Shown one piece after another: positions 15,680 to 23,641 of a stretch of 23,641 nucleotides of DNA. Position numbers and translations under genes: made by a program. Origin of the DNA: Pseudomonadota bacterium (GTDB taxonomy: Bacteria > Pseudomonadota > Alphaproteobacteria > Rhizobiales > Hyphomicrobiaceae); contig JAKALI010000008.1 of NCBI GenBank assembly GCA_021813195.1, positions 1-23,641 on the forward strand, read 5' to 3'. The notes under the pieces were generated by a model. The model was not told the DNA's origin and did not search any database. It saw only the letters and a list, made by a program, of their open reading frames with translations. Position 1 is the first letter of the stretch, and every line of letters starts with the position of its first letter.

Positions 15680-16237
15680 ATGATCGAACGAATGACGATT
15701 GAAGATGTCTGGCGCATCACACCGCCGAAATTCGAAGATTCGCGGGGCTATTTCTCCGAAGTTTACAGTGCGCGCACCTTGGCCGCTCATGGGCTTGATG
15801 CCATTTTCGTGCAGGATAACCATTCGCTCTCCCGCGTCTCAGGAGTTGTGCGCGGATTGCATTTTCAGACGCCCCCCCACGCTCAGGGCAAACTCGTTCG
15901 TGTCGTGCGGGGCGCGATCTTCGACGTGGCGGTCGACATTCGTCACGGTTCACCGACGTTCGGTCAGCATGTGCACGCCGTGTTATCCGCTGAGAATTGG
16001 CAGCAGCTGTGGGTGCCGCCCGGTTTTGCGCACGGGTTCTGCACCCTCGAGCCCGATACCGAAGTGATTTACAAAGTAACGGAAACCTACGCACCCGAAT
16101 GCGATCGAGGGATTTTGTGGAATGATCCGGCACTCGGGATTGCATGGCCCATCTCGCCCGAGAACGCTATCCTGTCCGATAAGGATCGCCAGTATCCGCC
16201 GCTCGCTAATGCGGAACCCTGCTTCAAATATCGCTAG
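15680..16237 (+). CDS. rfbC: dTDP-4-dehydrorhamnose 3,5-epimerase (RmlC/RfbC)
   Basis: This cupin-fold enzyme epimerises dTDP-4-keto-6-deoxyglucose at C3 and C5 on the way to dTDP-L-rhamnose. The 185 residues include DSRGYFSEVY (20-29), the hallmark VVRGLHFQ with catalytic His61, GKLVRVVRG with Lys71, VPPGFAHGF, VIYKVTETYAPE with the likely catalytic Tyr (131 or 137), and SDKDR with Asp169. The ATG at 15680 was chosen because GGGGA lies eight bases upstream and the length fits the family; the longer frame begins with TTG at 15659. The other rhamnose genes (rfbA, rfbB, rfbD) are not adjacent, so a related 3- or 5-epimerase role is possible. Its stop codon directly abuts that of the convergent pcm gene. 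Confidence 0.93.
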   Translation: MIERMTIEDVWRITPPKFEDSRGYFSEVYSARTLAAHGLDAIFVQDNHSLSRVSGVVRGLHFQTPPHAQGKLVRVVRGAIFDVAVDIRHGSPTFGQHVHAVLSAENWQQLWVPPGFAHGFCTLEPDTEVIYKVTETYAPECDRGILWNDPALGIAWPISPENAILSDKDRQYPPLANAEPCFKYR

Positions 16238-16900
16238 TTAGGTCTGCTCGCTGGTCCAGCCTTCTGCACCGATCAGCGGCACGAAGCGCACACCGGTCAG
16301 TGTTTCGCTTGCAAAGACCGTCTCGCCCTTGCGGGTAATGCGCACGAGATCTTGCGTCCGAGGATCGTCGCCGATGGGAATGACGAGGCGTCCTCCGATG
16401 GCAAGTTGATCGAGCAGCGGCTGCGGTGCCTTGGGGGCACCCGCCGATACGAGAATGGCATCAAACGGGGCGGCTTCGGGCCAACCTTTGGAGCCGTCGG
16501 CACAGCGCACATGCACGTTGGTACAACCTGCTGTTTTCAGGTTCGCCACGGCGAGATGAGCAAGAGAGTCGATGCGCTCGATGGCATAGACCTCGCGGGC
16601 AATCCGGCTGAGCACAGCTGCGGCATAGCCTGATCCAGCTCCGACTTCGAGAACTTTTTCTCCACCTTCGAGGTTCAGGCACGCGATCATATAGCCGACG
16701 ATATACGGCTGCGAGATCGTCTGTCCGGCGCCGATGGGAATGGGGTAATCCTCGTAGGCTTCGTCGCGCCGGTGATGAGCAACGAAGTATTCTCGCGGCA
16801 CGGCCCGCATCGCAGCCGTTACGAGAGGATCGCGAACGCCGCGGCCTTCGATCTGGTCAGCGACCATGCGCTCGCGCTGAGTGCGAAAGTCTATCACCAT
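16238..16900 (-). CDS. pcm: Protein-L-isoaspartate O-methyltransferase
   Basis: Pcm methylates L-isoaspartyl residues formed by protein ageing so that they can return to aspartate, using S-adenosylmethionine in the cytoplasm. The 220 residues show the PCMT substrate segment IGAGQTISQPYIVGYM, SAM motif I LEVGAGSGYAAAVLS, the acidic AIERIDSLAHLA and the later ILVSAGAPKAPQPLLDQLAIGGRLVIPIG. The start at 16900 (MVIDFRTQRERMVADQI) matches the usual alphaproteobacterial N-terminus; an in-frame ATG at 16939 would add 13 residues. Neither has a clear ribosome binding site. A CRP/FNR-type dyad lies 72 bases upstream. Confidence 0.93.
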   Translation of the reverse strand: MVIDFRTQRERMVADQIEGRGVRDPLVTAAMRAVPREYFVAHHRRDEAYEDYPIPIGAGQTISQPYIVGYMIACLNLEGGEKVLEVGAGSGYAAAVLSRIAREVYAIERIDSLAHLAVANLKTAGCTNVHVRCADGSKGWPEAAPFDAILVSAGAPKAPQPLLDQLAIGGRLVIPIGDDPRTQDLVRITRKGETVFASETLTGVRFVPLIGAEGWTSEQT

Positions 16901-16971
16901 GGAATACACCCCATCCGCCGCGCGGGGACCTGTTGTCATCTCTAGGTGATCGTGTCCATGAGCACTTTGAG

Positions 16972-16985
16972 TTGATGTAGATCAC
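16972..16985. promoter_or_regulatory. CRP/FNR-family dyad upstream of pcm
   Basis: TTGAT-GTAG-ATCAC differs from the FNR/FixK consensus TTGAT-N4-ATCAA at one position. The right half also fits the CRP half-site (ATCACA). It is 72 bases upstream of the pcm start on the minus strand, a normal distance for activation at about -41.5 with a short leader. Confidence 0.45.
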
Positions 16986-17015
16986 ACGATTCGTGCGATC
17001 CCAAAGCTGCGATGG

Positions 17016-17042
17016 AAAAAGGGCGGCTCTGATGAGCCGCCC
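17016..17042 (-). terminator. Intrinsic terminator of the rpsO-pnp unit
   Basis: On the minus strand an 8-bp GC-rich stem GGGCGGCT / AGCCGCCC with a 6-base loop is followed directly by TTTTT. It begins 31 bases after the pnp stop codon. Confidence 0.9.
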
Positions 17043-17072
17043 ATGCCAGTTATCAGAAGGCTTTGGAATCAA

Positions 17073-19280
17073 TCAGCCGCGCTCCCGTCGCGGTCCACGA
17101 TCGCGACCCCGACCGCCCTCGCGGTCGCGTCGCGGCGGCCGCTCGGCACTAAAAACTTCATCAGGCTCCCCTGGCTCGCGGGGAATTTCTTGGCCTGTTG
17201 TCTGATCGACGATCTTCATCGAGAGCCGAACCTTTCCGCGATCGTCGAAACCGAGAAGCTTGACGTACACCTCCTGGCCTTCCTTGACCACCTCGCCAAC
17301 ACTTTCGGGGCGACCCTGGGTCAGCTGGGAGATGTGGACCAAGCCATCCCTGGCGCCGAAGAAATTCACGAACGCGCCGAACTCCATGATCTTGACGACC
17401 TTGCCTTTGTAAATTTGACCGATCTCGGGTTCGGATGTGATGGAGCGAATGCGGTTGAGCGCCTTCTCGATCGACTCTCGGTTCGCGGACGCAATCTTGA
17501 CCGTGCCATCGTCAGAAATATCGATTTTGGCTCCCGACTCAGCGACGATCTCGCGGATGACCGAGCCGCCAGATCCGATCACTTCCCGGATCTTGTCGGT
17601 TGGGATCTTGATGGTCTCGATGCGTGGTGCGAATTCGCCAAGCTGTTCGCGCGCGCCAGTGAGCGCTTTCGACATCTCGCCCAGGATGTGCATGCGTCCG
17701 TCGTAGGCCTGCTTCAGCGCGACCTTCATGATTTCTTCTGTGATGCCGGTGATCTTGATGTCCATCTGCAGGGCAGTGACGCCGTTGGCTGTCCCGGCCA
17801 CCTTGAAGTCCATGTCTCCCAAGTGATCTTCGTCGCCAAGGATGTCGGAGAGCACGACGAAGTCGTCGCCTTCCTTGATGAGACCCATGGCGATACCGGC
17901 CACTGGAGCCTTGAGCGGAACGCCGGCATCCATAAGCGCGAGAGACGCGCCGCACACCGTGGCCATCGATGACGATCCGTTGGATTCGAAGATCTCAGAC
18001 ACGACACGGATTGTGTAGGGGAATTCCGTATGATCCGGCAGCAGCGGATGCACGGCCCGCCAGGCGAGCTTGCCATGACCGATCTCACGACGGCCGGGTG
18101 AGCCAACGCGGCCCGTTTCACCGACAGAGAAAGGCGGAAAATTATAGTGCAGAAGGAAGCGCTCCTTGCGGGTTCCTTCCAAGCTGTCAACGAATTGCTC
18201 GTCTTCCCCGGTTCCAAGTGTCGCCACAACGAGCGCCTGCGTTTCGCCCCGTGTGAACAACGCGGACCCGTGTGCGCGCGGCAGCACGTGAACTTCGGAG
18301 ACGATGGGACGAACGGTTACGAGATCGCGCCCGTCGATACGCCGCTTCGTTTTGATGACGTCGCCGCGCATGATGTCCATCTCGAGCGATTTGAAGGCAT
18401 CGCCCAAGAGCACCTTTTCGGCGGGGTCGTCTGGGACTTCGATCTCGGCAAAAACTCTCTCCTTGGCTTGCGCGACGAGGTCGTTGCGCTTGGCCTTTTC
18501 CTTGGTCGAGAATGCCGCCTTGAGGATGTCGCCAGCGACGGCCTTGACCTTGTCGGCATACTTGGCCTTATCGGGAATGGTGATATCCCACGGCTCTTTC
18601 GCAGCAGTTTCGGCGAGTTTGATGATGGCCTGGATCACGGGCTGGAAATGCTTGTGGCCGAACATGACGGCGCCCAGCATCACGTCCTCGGGCAATTCCT
18701 TGGCTTCCGATTCCACCATCATGACGGCATCATGCGTGCCGGCGACGACGAGGTCGAGAGCTGTCTCGCCCATTTCGTCGATCATCGGGTTCAGCACATA
18801 TTCGCCGCCAATGTAGCCGACGCGGGCGGCGCCGATCGGTCCCAGAAAAGGCAAACCGGACAACGTGAGTGCTGTCGATGCCGCAACCATGCTCAGGATG
18901 TCCGGATCGTTCTCCATGTCATGGGAGAGAACTGTGACCAGCACCTGGACTTCATTCTTGAAGCCTTCAACAAACAACGGCCGGATCGGGCGATCGATGA
19001 GACGGGATACGAGCGTCTCCTTCTCGGTCGGACGTCCTTCGCGCTTGAAATAGCCACCGGGTATCTTGCCGGCGGCGTAGGTTTTTTCTTGGTAGTTTAC
19101 AGTGAGGGGAAAGAAATCGAGGCCCGGTTTGGGCGATTTCGCGCCGACCACGGTGGCGATCACACTGGTTTCGCCGTACTGAGCGTACACGGCGGCGTCG
19201 GCCTGGCGAGCCATGCGCCCGGTTTCGAGCTTGAGGGTGCGGCCACCCCATTCAATCTCGACACGATGGATATCGAACAT
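17073..19280 (-). CDS. pnp: Polyribonucleotide nucleotidyltransferase (PNPase)
   Basis: PNPase degrades RNA 3'-to-5' by phosphorolysis and is part of the RNA degradosome in many bacteria. The 735 residues contain two RNase PH-like halves, including [22 protein letters not shown] in the first and the active-site region [18 protein letters not shown] in the second. A KH domain follows (about 557-615, GSGG at 569-572), then an S1 domain (about 620-695, [18 protein letters not shown]). The C-terminal 30 or so residues are a low-complexity Arg/Gly/Asp tail, as is common in this class. The ATG at 19280 starts at the conserved [11 protein letters not shown], although its ribosome binding site is weak. 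It lies 176 bases after rpsO, the usual arrangement. Confidence 0.98.
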   Translation of the reverse strand: MFDIHRVEIEWGGRTLKLETGRMARQADAAVYAQYGETSVIATVVGAKSPKPGLDFFPLTVNYQEKTYAAGKIPGGYFKREGRPTEKETLVSRLIDRPIRPLFVEGFKNEVQVLVTVLSHDMENDPDILSMVAASTALTLSGLPFLGPIGAARVGYIGGEYVLNPMIDEMGETALDLVVAGTHDAVMMVESEAKELPEDVMLGAVMFGHKHFQPVIQAIIKLAETAAKEPWDITIPDKAKYADKVKAVAGDILKAAFSTKEKAKRNDLVAQAKERVFAEIEVPDDPAEKVLLGDAFKSLEMDIMRGDVIKTKRRIDGRDLVTVRPIVSEVHVLPRAHGSALFTRGETQALVVATLGTGEDEQFVDSLEGTRKERFLLHYNFPPFSVGETGRVGSPGRREIGHGKLAWRAVHPLLPDHTEFPYTIRVVSEIFESNGSSSMATVCGASLALMDAGVPLKAPVAGIAMGLIKEGDDFVVLSDILGDEDHLGDMDFKVAGTANGVTALQMDIKITGITEEIMKVALKQAYDGRMHILGEMSKALTGAREQLGEFAPRIETIKIPTDKIREVIGSGGSVIREIVAESGAKIDISDDGTVKIASANRESIEKALNRIRSITSEPEIGQIYKGKVVKIMEFGAFVNFFGARDGLVHISQLTQGRPESVGEVVKEGQEVYVKLLGFDDRGKVRLSMKIVDQTTGQEIPREPGEPDEVFSAERPPRRDREGGRGRDRGPRRERG

Positions 19281-19329
19281 GTTGTTTCAGCTTTCGTTCG
19301 TTTCGGTTCTTGCTGTCGCGTCTTGTGCG

Positions 19330-19345
19330 CGTGCTCTTTAGCACG
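19330..19345 (-). promoter_or_regulatory. Hairpin in the rpsO-pnp spacer
   Basis: A 6-bp stem CGTGCT-4 bases-AGCACG lies 50 bases upstream of pnp. In E. coli the pnp leader forms an RNase III-cleaved stem that serves autoregulation; a comparable role here is only a suggestion. Confidence 0.3.
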
Positions 19346-19456
19346 AATGCAACCAGCGCCGAGAAGCCTGATGCCTCCGGCGCGGCCATTTTTGTTGAAT
19401 TTCGGGGGCGTCTGACGGCGGGGGTCCAACCGGGGCGGGGCCCGTCGGCCGCCACC

Positions 19457-19738
19457 TCAACGGCGGATGCCGAGCTTGTCGATGATGCTCTTGTAGCGGG
19501 CCGCGTCTTTGCGCTTCACATAATCCAGCAACTGACGGCGCTGGCTCACCATTTTGAGCAAGCCGCGACGCGAATGGTTGTCTTTTTTATGGACTTTGAA
19601 GTGTTCGGTCAGTTCGTTGATCCTATGCGTCAATACGGCGATCTGAACTTCTGGAGATCCAGTATCGTTAGCCTTCGTCGCATTGTCCTTGATGACGGCC
19701 GCTTTAGCGGCCCGCCGGTGGGGGGCTAGCTCCGACAT
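19457..19738 (-). CDS. rpsO: 30S ribosomal protein S15
   Basis: S15 binds 16S rRNA early in 30S assembly. The 93 residues contain the family core [47 protein letters not shown] and the end [12 protein letters not shown]. The ATG at 19738 is supported by AAGGAG about six bases upstream, and an in-frame upstream extension to 19792 has no family likeness. The N-terminus ([18 protein letters not shown]) is a few residues longer than in E. coli. It is followed by pnp on the same strand. Confidence 0.98.
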   Translation of the reverse strand: MSELAPHRRAAKAAVIKDNATKANDTGSPEVQIAVLTHRINELTEHFKVHKKDNHSRRGLLKMVSQRRQLLDYVKRKDAARYKSIIDKLGIRR

Positions 19739-19840
19739 CGGGTGCTCCTTTCGGTTTGGAGTGGTGGCGGGGCCAGAAATAGGCTCCCGCATTCATGAAC
19801 GGCCTCAGCCGGGATGTCGTCCAGCCGGGTCGCAAATGCC

Positions 19841-19867
19841 AGCGCGGGCCTCGACGAGGCCCGCGCT
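19841..19867 (-). promoter_or_regulatory. Very strong dyad between the small secreted gene and rpsO
   Basis: Two perfectly complementary 13-base arms (AGCGCGGGCCTCG and its complement) flank a single base. As RNA this folds to a GC-rich hairpin about 100 bases upstream of rpsO. No T-run follows on the minus strand, so it is either a factor-dependent terminator of the upstream gene or a leader structure of rpsO. Confidence 0.5.
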
Positions 19868-19945
19868 GCGCCCAGCTATATACACGCCCCTGAGTGGGGG
19901 GCGAAGGGAAATTTCGACGCGCAATTCGGTTTGGCGGCGATTTGG

Positions 19946-20239
19946 CTACTTTTTGCAGAACGTCGCCTGACCGCGGCAGGTCACAGAGCCGCCATCCGGC
20001 TTGCAGTTGTAACGCTCGTTCTTGACGTCGTAGCCCTCGACCTTGCCATTGGCCAGGAACCCAGGCCACAGGCCCCAGCTGACGGCCTGCACCATGGTTT
20101 CCATGACGAACCACTTGGCTGAATCTTCCGAATTTGAGGTGGCAACGGCCCCTTTGGTCACGCATTCAGCGGCGGCACCGGTGGCCCCGGCAGCAAGGAT
20201 TATCGCGCCGGCAAGAATTGTCTTGCGAATGGTCGTCAT
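19946..20239 (-). CDS. Small secreted protein with four cysteines, unknown function
   Basis: This 97-residue protein has a classical signal peptide (MTTIRK, then a hydrophobic core) with likely cleavage after GAAA at residue 24. The mature 73 residues carry four cysteines (26, 79, 88, 95), which could form two disulfides in the periplasm, and a Trp-rich centre (KWFVMETMVQAVSWGLWPGF). The C-terminus YNCKPDGGSVTCRGQATFCKK looks like a compact disulfide-bonded element. The ATG at 20239 has GGGAG eight bases upstream; the longer in-frame start at 20368 would overlap truB and is unlikely. I do not recognise a characterised family. It interrupts the usual truB-rpsO order and has its own candidate promoter. 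Confidence 0.8.
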   Translation of the reverse strand: MTTIRKTILAGAIILAAGATGAAAECVTKGAVATSNSEDSAKWFVMETMVQAVSWGLWPGFLANGKVEGYDVKNERYNCKPDGGSVTCRGQATFCKK

Positions 20240-20288
20240 GTCGTACACTCCCTCGATTATCCCGCATCGAACCACACCACAGCCAGGA

Positions 20289-20316
20289 AGTATGCCCCCC
20301 TTGACCCCGCGGTCAA
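20289..20316 (-). promoter_or_regulatory. Candidate sigma70-type promoter of the small secreted protein gene
   Basis: On the minus strand TTGACC (20311-20316) and CATACT (20289-20294) are 16 bases apart, about 50 bases upstream of the start codon. A near-palindrome GGTTCGG-AA-CCGAACC (20318-20333) sits directly upstream of the -35 and could be an operator. Confidence 0.5.
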
Positions 20317-20364
20317 TGGTTCGGAACCGAACCCGCGCGATTTTGCCGGCGGATGTGGCGGGGT

Positions 20365-21285
20365 TCAACCGAGATTGAAGACTCGGATCGGGTGCAACGC
20401 ACCTTGTGCCACTTCGCCCAGGGCCACAATCTGACCTTGGCAGGTCGCATACATCATCCCGCTCATAATGGGTGCGTCCCGGCCCCGTATCAGAACGGAG
20501 TTGCCACGAGCCAGCTTGCCGGCATCAGATGGCGTCACTCTCAATTCGGGCAAATCCCGCAGCGCCGTATCGACCGGCAAAAGCGGGCCATCGGCGATGA
20601 GCAGGGCGCCGGCTTCGGCCTCTGCCTGCAGCTCTTCGAGCGTCCAGGCGTCGCCTTCGCAGAACGGTCCGACACGGGTCCGACGCAGCGCAGCGACATG
20701 GCCGAGACAGCCGAGCAATGCACCCATGTCACGGGCAATCGCGCGTACATAGGTCCCCTTGCCGCAATCGGCCTCGAAGACGGCGGTCGACTGGTCGGGC
20801 ACATCGACGAGCCTTAGATCGTCGACCACGACGGGTCGGGCTTCGAGTTCGACCACTTCGCCTTCGCGGGCCAGATCGTACGCGCGCTCACCGTCGACCT
20901 TGATGGCCGAGAAGCGCGGCGGGACCTGCATGATCTCGCCAATGAAGCGATGCAGCACCGCGCGGATCTCTCCTTCCGACGGCCTCGCTGGACTGGTCGC
21001 GATGACGGGGCCTTCGATGTCGTCGGTCGCCGTCGACGCACCCCACCGCACACTGAAAACGTAGGATTTGGCGCCGTCTACGGCAAACGAGACGGTCTTG
21101 GTGGCTTCGCCAAATGCGATCGGCAAGACGCCGGTTGCCAGCGGATCGAGCGTGCCAGCGTGCCCGGCCTTCTGCGCATCAAAGAGGCGTTTGACACGTC
21201 CCAGAGCCTGGGTGCTCGTCAGCCCTTGAGGTTTGTCCAGGACAAGCCAACCGTTCACCGGCTGGCCTTTCTTGCGTCGTGCCAT
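20365..21285 (-). CDS. truB: tRNA pseudouridine(55) synthase TruB
   Basis: TruB converts uridine 55 in the T loop of tRNAs to pseudouridine. The 306 residues include NGWLVLDKPQGLTSTQAL near the start, the catalytic motif GHAGTLDPLATGVLP with Asp47, the RFSAIKVDGERAYDLAREG segment, and GKGTYVRAIARDMGALLGC. The start at 21285 has GGAGA about seven bases upstream. It follows rbfA by 79 bases and belongs to the infB-rbfA-truB translation cluster. The C-terminal extension (RVTPSDAGKLARGNSV onward) is the usual alphaproteobacterial PUA-like part. Confidence 0.98.
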   Translation of the reverse strand: MARRKKGQPVNGWLVLDKPQGLTSTQALGRVKRLFDAQKAGHAGTLDPLATGVLPIAFGEATKTVSFAVDGAKSYVFSVRWGASTATDDIEGPVIATSPARPSEGEIRAVLHRFIGEIMQVPPRFSAIKVDGERAYDLAREGEVVELEARPVVVDDLRLVDVPDQSTAVFEADCGKGTYVRAIARDMGALLGCLGHVAALRRTRVGPFCEGDAWTLEELQAEAEAGALLIADGPLLPVDTALRDLPELRVTPSDAGKLARGNSVLIRGRDAPIMSGMMYATCQGQIVALGEVAQGALHPIRVFNLG

Positions 21286-21364
21286 GATGTCTCCACCGCT
21301 ATCGGGATGTTACGGGCCAGATGAGCCGGGACGAACCCACGCCCGGTTTGAGATCTGGCGGTTA

Positions 21365-21760
21365 TTATTTCTCCACGTCGCGGCGTACCTTTTCCGAGTG
21401 CAGCAACGCATCGATGCGACTCACCTCGTCAAATGTCTCGTCTTCGCGGAAGCGGATGTCGGGTGCGTATTTGAGATCGAGTGCGTGCGCAACCTCGGTG
21501 CGGATGAATTTTTTGCGGCGCTCCAGAGCCGCCAACACGGCGGCAGTGTCTTTGCCACCGAGCGGCATGACATACACCGTCGCCATCTTCAGATCGGGGG
21601 ATATGCGAACCTCGGTGATCGATACGACGTGAGAAGCCAAGACATCATCGTGGATCTCGCCCCGAATGAGCAGTTCAGCCAAGCGGTGCCGGATCATTTC
21701 ACCCACGCGCAGCATGCGCTGCGAAGGTCCTTTTGGGGACGATATTTTTCTTCTGGGCAT
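21365..21760 (-). CDS. rbfA: 30S ribosome-binding factor RbfA
   Basis: RbfA binds the pre-30S subunit and helps mature the 5' end of 16S rRNA. The 131 residues follow the family pattern: [38 protein letters not shown] and [20 protein letters not shown], ending in a charged tail. It is transcribed after infB (110 bases away) and before truB, the conserved order. The ATG at 21760 has only a weak ribosome binding site. Confidence 0.97.
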   Translation of the reverse strand: MPRRKISSPKGPSQRMLRVGEMIRHRLAELLIRGEIHDDVLASHVVSITEVRISPDLKMATVYVMPLGGKDTAAVLAALERRKKFIRTEVAHALDLKYAPDIRFREDETFDEVSRIDALLHSEKVRRDVEK

Positions 21761-21870
21761 TTGACATCCGCGTCACGGAATCGAACCGGACACGTCCTCG
21801 ATGACGCATTGATGCAGACGGATGGCCTGCGGGCTGCTTTAGGGGCCGGCGTGCCGACGCGTGCGTGCGA

Positions 21871-23641
21871 TCAGAGTGTGCGCGTTACCGTCTCCACGTT
21901 GAAGCACTCGATGATGTCGCCTTCACGCAGATCCTGGTAATTGGTGAACGACATGCCGCATTCTTGGCCGGCGGGGACTTCCTTGACGTCGTCCTTGAAG
22001 CGCTTGAGCACCGAGAGCGTGCCCTCGTGAATGACGACGTTGTCGCGGATGAGGCGCACCTTGCCGCCGCGCAAGACCTTACCTTCCGTGACGCGGCAGC
22101 CCGCGACCTTCCCGACCTTAGAGATGTTGAACACCTGCAAGACTTCCGCGTTACCGAGGAATACCTCACGAATGGTCGGCGCCAGTAGACCCGACATTGC
22201 CGCTTTCACGTCATCAAGCAGGTCGTAGATGATGTTGTAATACCGGATCTCGATGCCGCTGGCGTCTGCAGCTTGTTTGGCTTGCGCATTGGCGCGCACG
22301 TTGAAGCCAACGATGACGGCCTTCGACGCCGCGGCGAGGGCCACGTCAGATTCCGTGATCCCGCCAACGCCCGAATGCACAATCCGGGCTTCCACTTCGT
22401 CCGTGCCAAGCTTCTTCAACGCGCCAGCGATGGCCTCCACCGAGCCTTGGACGTCGCCCTTCACCAGCAAATTGAACTCTTTCTTTCCGGCTTCTTTGAG
22501 CTGCTGCATCATCTGCTCAAGGGTGCTCTTTGAGCCGGCCGCCCCGAGTGTCTCGCGGCGCTTGCGGATGCGGTAATCCGTAATCTCGCGGGCGCGGGCT
22601 TCGTTCTCGACGACGGCGATCTGATCGCCGGCTTCTGGCGCCGAATCAAAGCCCAGAATTTCGACCGGGACCGAGGGACCGGCGGCCGTGATATTCTGCC
22701 CCTTGTCATTGATGAGCGCGCGCACACGACCCCAGGCAATGCCGGCAACGACGATATCGCCGACGTGCAAGGTGCCGCGTTGGATGAGCGCCGTGCCGAC
22801 GGGGCCGCGGCCGCGTTCGAGCTTAGCCTCGATGACAATGCCTTCCGCCGTGCGGTCGGGGTTGGCCTTCAAATCGAGCATTTCCGCTTGGAGGTGGATG
22901 GCCTCCAGAAGCTTATCGAGGTTGGTGCGCTTTAACGCAGACACCAGCACTTCTTGCGTGTCGCCGCCCATGCTCTCCACCACAACATCGTGGCTCAAGA
23001 GTTCGGTTCGCACGCGCGTGGGATCGGCTTGCGGCTTGTCGATTTTGTTTATCGCCACAATGATTGGAACACCGGCCGCCTTTGCGTGATTTATGGCTTC
23101 GACAGTCTGCGGCATCACACCATCATCCGCGGCAACCACCAGCACGACGATGTCCGTCACCTTGGCGCCGCGCGCGCGCATGGCGGTGAAGGCCGCATGG
23201 CCGGGAGTGTCGATGAACGTGATCTTGTCGCCCGAAGGCAGGGCAACCTGATAGGCGCCGATGTGCTGCGTAATGCCGCCGGCTTCACCGGAGACAACAT
23301 TCGTTTCACGAATGGCGTCGAGCAGCGAGGTTTTGCCGTGATCGACGTGGCCCATGATCGTGACGACGGGCGCGCGAACCTTCAGGTTTTCGTCCGTATC
23401 GCGCTCGCCGATAAACCCTTCTTCGACGTCGGACTCCGACACGCGCTTCGGGGTATGTCCGAAATCTTGAACGATGATTTCGGCGGTATCGGCGTCGATC
23501 ACGTCCGTGATCTTATGCATCGCGCCTTGTTTCATTAGGAAGCGAATGACGTCCACACCCCGTTCTGCCATACGGTTGGACAATTCCTGGATCGTGATGG
23601 CTTCCGGGATGATCACCTCGCGCACGATTTTGTCACGAGGT
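21871..23641 (-). CDS. infB: Translation initiation factor IF-2, 5' end missing
   Basis: About 590 C-terminal residues are visible, and the frame stays open past the right edge ([15 protein letters not shown] is still inside the conserved IF2 N-domain), so the start is outside. IF-2 brings initiator tRNA to the 30S subunit. The GTPase motifs are intact: GHVDHGKTS (G1), [10 protein letters not shown] (G2 region), DTPGHAAF (G3), NKID (G4) and SALK (G5). The later beta-barrel and C-terminal domains are present, down to [12 protein letters not shown]. Typical alphaproteobacterial IF-2 has several hundred more N-terminal residues. It heads the infB-rbfA-truB cluster within this window. Confidence 0.98.
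   Translation of the reverse strand, partial: PRDKIVREVIIPEAITIQELSNRMAERGVDVIRFLMKQGAMHKITDVIDADTAEIIVQDFGHTPKRVSESDVEEGFIGERDTDENLKVRAPVVTIMGHVDHGKTSLLDAIRETNVVSGEAGGITQHIGAYQVALPSGDKITFIDTPGHAAFTAMRARGAKVTDIVVLVVAADDGVMPQTVEAINHAKAAGVPIIVAINKIDKPQADPTRVRTELLSHDVVVESMGGDTQEVLVSALKRTNLDKLLEAIHLQAEMLDLKANPDRTAEGIVIEAKLERGRGPVGTALIQRGTLHVGDIVVAGIAWGRVRALINDKGQNITAAGPSVPVEILGFDSAPEAGDQIAVVENEARAREITDYRIRKRRETLGAAGSKSTLEQMMQQLKEAGKKEFNLLVKGDVQGSVEAIAGALKKLGTDEVEARIVHSGVGGITESDVALAAASKAVIVGFNVRANAQAKQAADASGIEIRYYNIIYDLLDDVKAAMSGLLAPTIREVFLGNAEVLQVFNISKVGKVAGCRVTEGKVLRGGKVRLIRDNVVIHEGTLSVLKRFKDDVKEVPAGQECGMSFTNYQDLREGDIIECFNVETVTRTL

Noticed and set aside
17043..19415. Long plus-strand frames opposite pnp (309 and 422 residues)
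   Set aside because: They are antisense shadows of the well-supported PNPase gene.

Overview
The window looks like chromosomal DNA from a high-GC alphaproteobacterium, most likely of the order Hyphomicrobiales (Hyphomicrobium-like; the genus is a guess). Supporting signs are the infB-rbfA-truB-rpsO-pnp cluster, a phasin, an exact CtrA-type box, an ECF sigma/anti-sigma pair and many cell-envelope genes. There is no rRNA, CRISPR array, insertion sequence or integrase. One tRNA gene (Leu, anticodon CAA) is present. Both ends cut through genes: a family GT51 glycosyltransferase at the left and infB at the right.

Left part (1-5013). A truncated membrane-anchored peptidoglycan glycosyltransferase on the minus strand is divergent from an ECF sigma factor and its translationally coupled membrane anti-sigma factor. 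The anti-sigma factor lacks a zinc motif and has a periplasmic Cys-pair domain. moeA (molybdopterin molybdotransferase) follows on the minus strand and ends in a convincing intrinsic terminator. Next is a roughly 600-base stretch whose only candidate gene encodes a 31-residue hydrophobic microprotein.

Middle part (5014-10681). A minus-strand two-gene unit encodes a 373-residue winged-helix-like protein and a 1125-residue protein with two complete P-loop ATPase modules: an N-terminal AAA/STAND-type module and a C-terminal HerA/FtsK-type module, with an unassigned domain between them. This is the best candidate for an undescribed system, possibly genome defence or DNA processing. Divergent from it is a CAP-domain lipoprotein gene with a CtrA box upstream.

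Envelope part (10682-17015). This holds an orphan polysaccharide flippase, a 76-residue hypothetical gene, a D-Ala-D-Ala carboxypeptidase, tRNA-Leu, a phasin, a CysQ-type phosphatase, an orphan rfbC, and pcm with a CRP/FNR-family dyad upstream.

Right part (17016-23641). The minus-strand order of transcription is infB (partial), rbfA, truB, a small secreted four-cysteine protein, rpsO and pnp, closed by a strong terminator. infB, rbfA and truB serve translation initiation, 30S maturation and tRNA pseudouridylation. rpsO and pnp encode ribosomal protein S15 and the exoribonuclease PNPase. The small secreted-protein gene is out of place in this cluster and appears to have its own promoter.
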